Shown here: piece after piece, positions 59,886 to 64,000 of the stretch | Position numbering within the stretch: position 1 is the stretch's first letter | Layout of the letters: every line of letters begins with the position of its first letter | Source of the DNA: Helianthus annuus | Lineage: Eukaryota; Streptophyta; Magnoliopsida; Asterales; Asteraceae | NCBI RefSeq assembly: GCF_002127325.2 | Contig: NC_035435.2 | Coordinates: 109,970,517 to 110,034,516, forward strand | Direction of reading: 5' to 3' | DNA: 64,000 nt | Notes under the pieces: model-generated | Seen by the model: the letters and a program-made list of their open reading frames with translations, nothing else | What the model was told of the DNA's origin: nothing | Database searches by the model: none | Position numbers and translations under genes: made by a program

Positions 59886-60551
59886 ATGGCCGATGAGGGA
59901 AATCAAGATAATCTAAATAACGATAACCAGAGTAACAATAACGTGGTTAACGAAAATCCAAACAACAATGGGAACCAAATGGATAATAGTGTCGTTCAAC
60001 ACATAGTGGCACAAGGAATTATAGATGCAATGCCATTTATTATTCAAACGGTTCAAGAAGCGAATAATAAAAGTAAGCATAGCAGTAAGCGACCAAGTGA
60101 ACCGGAACACAGCGTGAACAATGGACTCGTACTTCAAGCACCCATTCCCAAAAGAAGAAGAACCATGCCATATGGTAGTTATAAAGAATTCTGGTCCTGC
60201 AAACCAATAGAATTCTCGGGTAATGAAGGACCCATTGCAGCTCTACGCTGGATAGAGAAAACTGAGGCTGTTCTAAAAATAAGCAAGTGTGCTGAAGAAG
60301 ACAAAATAATGTTTGCTTCGAATCTGTTTAAAAATGCAGCCCTAGAATGGTGGAACACTATCCTCCAGTCAAGAGGAAGTGATAGGATTTATAACATGGA
60401 ATGGGAAGAATTCAAAGACATGGTAGAAAGGAAGGTCTGCCCTCCCAATGAAAAAGAGCAGATAGCAAATAAGTTTCTGAATCTTAGAATGACCGGGGTA
60501 GACAGTAAGGGTTACACTACCACATTCTTTGAATATGCTAGGATAGTACCG
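59886..60551 (+). pseudogene. Tekay-2 gag, body 2, truncated
   Basis: Gag is in one frame from MADEGNQDN through [14 protein letters not shown] and MEWEEFKDMVERK to FFEYARIVP. It then stops where the sequence jumps into LTR material at 60552. It lacks the frameshift of body 1 and retains the base deleted there. One Tyr-to-Cys type change is visible near 60440 (KVCPP against KFYPP). The nucleocapsid and all of pol are deleted. Confidence 0.88.
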
Positions 60552-61041
60552 TGACCACAAGTCGGGTTGACAGTACCGTGGGTGGTAATTGAATAGATGG
60601 AAACAAATGTAATTGCGCGACCGCCCTCAATACTGTACAATGGTCTTTATTAAACTTGATTAAACTGGGATTCACTCACCAGTATTTCCCACTGACAAAA
60701 TGTTTTTAAACGCGTTTTAGGTAACAAAATGTGAAAGCCAAATAGAAGTCAGCTGGACAGCACTGAAGGCTTGGAAAAGTGGCAATAAAGTTACCTAAAA
60801 AGAAATTGATGTTTTTCTTAAATAAAATAGGGTGTACCCCTATGAAATTATATGTACTGAAAACTTGGGTTTTACCCATGTGTTTAATATTATAAAATGT
60901 GGTGGTTTACTCTGATAACATATTTCCTAACTACGGTCCTGATGAAAATTTCCGCTGCCAAATTGGATAAATAAACGTGATACCACCGAAACTGGCTCGC
61001 GGCCGCCCGTTCCCTGGAACTAGGGATCGGGGGTTGTGACA
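60552..61041 (+). repeat. LTR 3 (partial) of Tekay-2
   Basis: This is about 490 bp matching the 3' third of LTRs 1 and 2 (from near 50915 to 51401). Its first 90 bp are clearly more diverged than the rest. It ends GTTGTGACA next to the AAAGG duplication. Confidence 0.85.
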
Positions 61042-61220
61042 AAAGGGCATGGAACGTGGTCCCCGAAGTCATCATACCCGCCGAATGGTACGACATACAA
61101 CCGAAGCCTCCGCGAGGGATAGTACGAGGAGTCCCGGTGGTTGTTCCCCCTGCTCCGCAAGATGTTGAGGAAAATGAAGCCACCTTCTTCCTTCCAAGGG
61201 AGATAGAAGAATGGCTTTAA

Positions 61221-63108
61221 CAACATCTAGGAAGAAAAAAAAAACCATCGGCCAAGAGTCCTACTACATCGGGAAACTATTCCCGAAATTTTCTTAACAA
61301 AAAAGTAGAACTCGTTATGATAACTTTGTGTACCTCCTGACCTAATTAGTTAAGTTTTTCTTTTATTTCTTTTTATTTTTAGGAACGTTATGTAAGATCT
61401 CTCTATGGTTTTAATGAAATGATGGTTTTAAGGTGATGTTGAAATAAATAAAACACACTCATGGTGGTCAAGGATGACAAGGGAAACGAGAAACATAGCC
61501 CCATGCACAAAAAAAGGCCATCCGACAACAATTTCTCCATTACAGTAAGCTCAGCACGGGCCGTGCCCAGCCAACACGGCCCCGTGCTGAACATCCTGCA
61601 GACAAATGCCCAGTTCAGGTAACTGGACACGGGCCGTGTTCATCGAACACGCCCCCGTGTCCGGGCTTCTGTTTCTTTTCTTTAATTATTTTTACTGGCA
61701 CCTGAACACGGGGCCGTGCCCGGTCACCACGGGGCCGTGTCCAGACTGCCAGTAACCTAAAATTTTGCTTTTAACACCATTTTGCACATTCAATCAACCT
61801 AAAAATTTATTTTTTTGGAAACATTGAGGACAATGTGTAATTTAAGTGTGGGGGGGATGCTAAAACCTTGAATTTTGCAAGTCCTAATAACAAGCCTTAC
61901 ACAAAACTCTATTGGAACCGCTAATCACCCCAAATTTTTTTCAAAAATTTTCATTTTTTTTTTCTACTTGTCTAAGTTTAAGTTGGGAATTCTAAGACTA
62001 ACAAGGCTATATTTTTATAAGTTTACAACAGATAGCGTCGTGATAAAAAGAACCAACATAAGAAAATTATGAAACGGCATGACAAGCTTAGTTAAAATTT
62101 GATTATATATACTTGATTACATAAAAAACCCATTCCCACAAAAGTGAGTTTTGAGCCTTTCTTGAGCATACAAATATACATCTTTACGTTAAATGCTCAT
62201 TTTTCGTTTCTTGTGTGAATAGCCGCTTGGTTCTTACGACTCTAGAACTTGCCACGACAATTCATTCCCGGTCCTTACCAACTTAAACCCAAGTAAGTAA
62301 ATGATGGAGGCATTAGGACTAACCCTTTTTCTTTGAACACCATTATTTTTATTTTACTTTTCACCTACCCAAAAATTCCCCCTAGTTAGCCCGTTTGAGC
62401 CTAAACTTTTTCATTTCTTAACCCAAAACCCTTTTTACCCACCAAAAACCCTTTTTATTTTTACCTTTTATTTTAGTAACAAGCTCGGTCTTCGTGTGAC
62501 TAAATATATATATATATTACAATGAAGTTTGAAATAAACAAACAAAGCTCCTCAAACAAAAGTTTGTTTCAATAAATACTTCATTGAAAATAAAAAGTCA
62601 CAAAAACAAAATGTTTTACGAAAACCGACGCTTTTTACGTTTTTTGCCCTTTTCTACTAACCACTAACCCAACCACCCACCTTTAGCCCAAGCCTAACCC
62701 TTCACCCAAAAAGTCCTCTTGATATTTACAAAGGTATAAAGTTAAAAAGGAGGAGGATTGATTGCTTGGCAAGCTTATGGTAGGAATAAGTTCCATGCCG
62801 CTCTCGAGTGATTCACTAAAAAAAATTACACCTTCGGCCGAGTGTGAGTGATTTCTCCCGTGAGGTATGTGAACTTGTATATAAATGAAATTTTAGAAAG
62901 GTATGTTATGCCTTAATAAATAATTTACCTTATGAAAAGTTTTTAATAAATCATGACGAATAGGATTGTAAATAAGTAAAAATAAAACCTAAACAATCTT
63001 GGAAAATCCTGACACTCTATGACAAGCCCAAAACCTTCTCTTCTACCCATTCCATTTGGAAGTGTAAGCCACATATTAAAGAGTTTTGCTTGAGGACAAG
63101 CAAAAATT
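61221..63108 (+). other. 3' internal region of LTR-C
   Basis: No gene was found. The region contains six CACGGGGCCGTG-type palindromes in three pairs (about 61551-61590, 61623-61665 and 61703-61742), a TA microsatellite (62505-62518), an imperfect hairpin (62519-62587) and AT-rich sequence to the polypurine tract. Confidence 0.65.
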
Positions 63109-63124
63109 AAAGTGTGGGGATATT
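63109..63124 (+). other. Polypurine tract of LTR-C
   Basis: AAAGTGTGGGGATATT precedes the 3' LTR. It is very similar to the Athila polypurine tract (AAGTGTGGGGATG), supporting shared ancestry. Confidence 0.82.
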
Positions 63125-64000
63125 TGATGTGTGTAAAATGCAACATATAAATTACATCAAATGAGGCATAAAACTAACCCTTTTTAAGTACTAATGTTGG
63201 AAAAAGTGTGTTTTTGTCTTCCTTTTGTATTTTCAGGATTAAATGAGCTCAAATTAACAAAAGAAGCAAAAAGACAGCTAAATCTAATATAAATACAAGA
63301 AAGGGAACAAAAGTGGACTGCCCGACCCCTCGACAGCATCCTCCCAAGCAAAACAGAGAAGGCAGAAGACTGAACACGCCCCGTGCTCAGCGAGCACGGG
63401 GCCGTGCCCAAGAAGCAGCAGAAAAGACAAACCTGTAGAAGCTTCTATTGCTCACCACGGGGCTGTGCCCAGTGAACACGGGGGCGTGCCATAGTATCAG
63501 ACGGGCACGGGGCCATGCCCAGGCTTCTTTTCAGCCTATAAATAGGAGTGCTTGGAGCCATTGCAACTCATCCCTTGGCACACCACCTCTCTCACACTTT
63601 ATCCACCACCCACCACCATCACAACACCATCATCCACCATCATCATCCATTGTCCATCATAGAGTGTGTGAGTCGTCTCGGGATCCAAGATTGATCGTAA
63701 GAGTTCTTGACAATCAAGGCCATGTTTGCCTAAGTCTCTTACATCACTTGGTGAAGACAAGTGTTTAGTATAATACTTTTTATTTTTAATCTTTTGCACT
63801 TTTTAATTGGTTTTGTATTAATGACTTTAATAACTAGTTGCTTATGTTGAAGGTGATTCTTCCTTATCGTTTGTCTGTGGTGTCTTGGCATTATTTTACT
63901 GTCTATATAAAATAAAAGATTTTCACCATTCATATCTCCACGGTCTATATGGAGGTATGTTGGCTACCTGGTCGTGGGTTAAGGGAACGGTTTGGTAAGG
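63125..64000 (+). repeat. 3' LTR of LTR-C, truncated by the window
   Basis: It matches 46507 onward. Its palindrome array has five members (63372-63520) against four in the 5' LTR, because an extra segment of about 29 bp is present near 63490-63520. The TATA-type box is at 63537-63546. Confidence 0.92.

Larger units (their letters stand above)
49944..61041 (+). mobile_element. Tekay-2: three-LTR, two-body Tekay complex
   Basis: The layout is LTR (49944-51401), full internal region, LTR (57128-58598), truncated internal region (58599-60551) and partial LTR (60552-61041). One AAAGG duplication flanks the whole (49939-49943 and 61042-61046). A single pair of target duplications around two bodies points to unequal recombination between copies after one insertion, followed by a deletion joining gag of the second body to the third LTR. 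The LTR begins TATAA, not TG. It belongs to a family distinct from Tekay-1 (1.46-kb against 3.33-kb LTRs) but has the same layout. Confidence 0.92.
49587..61220 (+). pseudogene. LTR-C ORF2, unknown protein, split by the Tekay-2 complex
   Basis: An open frame reads 49587-49943, is interrupted by the Tekay-2 complex plus one copy of its AAAGG target duplication, and continues in the same frame at 61047-61220 to TAA. The first part begins with a translated palindrome pair (DTAPCSASTGPCP), then has a Ser/Arg-rich segment and a likely coiled coil (YVYALREAIDEMTGMEEALVDRINHLTVGLEGCLREVNLLHQRL, given here in part). The second part has WNVVPEVIIPAEWYD, a proline-rich stretch and FFLPREIEEWL at the end. 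No family was recognised. Without the insertion the frame would be unbroken, so the ORF was intact when Tekay-2 landed. There is no good ATG at the left end; splicing from 49311 is possible. Confidence 0.62.
46507..64000 (+). mobile_element. LTR-C: non-autonomous LTR retrotransposon (right LTR cut by window edge)
   Basis: Two matching LTRs (46507-48094 and 63125 to beyond 64000) frame an internal region of about 3.9 kb once the nested Tekay-2 complex (49944-61041) is removed. It has a tRNA-Asp type PBS and a polypurine tract, but no protease, reverse transcriptase, RNase H or integrase. It encodes two unfamiliar ORFs (48394-49062 and 49587-61220). The PBS type is shared with the Athila element, suggesting a derivative mobilised by an Athila-like partner. 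The target duplication cannot be checked; the left flank is CATTC. Confidence 0.88.

Noticed and set aside
49944..61041. Segmental duplication of the host region
   Set aside because: Duplicated parts start and end exactly at LTR, PBS and gag borders with one TSD pair, so retroelement recombination explains it.

Overview
This is eukaryotic nuclear DNA from a plant, almost certainly a eudicot with a large, transposon-rich genome. It is AT-rich, has GT-AG introns, a plant-type tRNA-Glu, and chromovirus (Tekay-like) and Athila-like LTR retrotransposons. The style of the repeats suggests Asteraceae (sunflower or lettuce relatives), but that is an impression from memory and the window does not prove it.

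Only two cellular genes are supported. One is a two-exon, plus-strand gene (5976-9718) for a conserved plant protein of the Arabidopsis At1g01500 type. Its 2.8-kb intron holds a SINE and two hAT-type elements. The other is an isolated nuclear tRNA-Glu(TTC) on the minus strand (10182-10253). Upstream lie a 723-bp tandem repeat (1-1397) and a foldback MITE (4124-4446).

From 11579 to the right edge the window is one Russian doll of mobile DNA, and most layers are bounded by target-site duplications (TSDs) that can be read directly. The outermost layer is a CACTA (En/Spm) transposon. Its left end is at 11579 and its right end lies outside the window. Its minus-strand PF03004-type gene has six exons (46275 down to 14295), and the exons still join in one open frame. 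Into this CACTA went: a solo LTR (12044-13763), a LINE/SINE-like retroposon (14527-14658), a Mutator-like MITE (14771-15464), a hAT-like element (17033-44993) and a long-TIR MITE (45479-45777). The hAT was split by a Tekay-type Gypsy element, here Tekay-1 (17264-44521, 3.33-kb LTRs, TSD GTAGT). Tekay-1 was split in turn by a minus-strand Athila-type element (21646-35307, TSD GCGTA). Further right, a non-autonomous LTR retrotransposon, here LTR-C (46507 to beyond 64000), sits in the CACTA. It is split by a three-LTR Tekay complex, here Tekay-2 (49944-61041, TSD AAAGG).

Most striking observations: (1) four different LTR families carry short palindromes, mostly in pairs; in three families they lie in the LTR just upstream of a TATA-like box. 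(2) Both Tekay families have an extra proline-rich ORF between the primer-binding site and gag. (3) The Athila element has an LTR 3' part plus primer-binding site embedded in gag, which looks like a template-switch product. (4) The CACTA gene is still spliceable on paper despite about 27 kb of nested insertion in one intron. (5) LTR-C encodes no polymerase but has at least two ORFs of unknown function. All product names rest on reading motifs in the translation; no database search was run.
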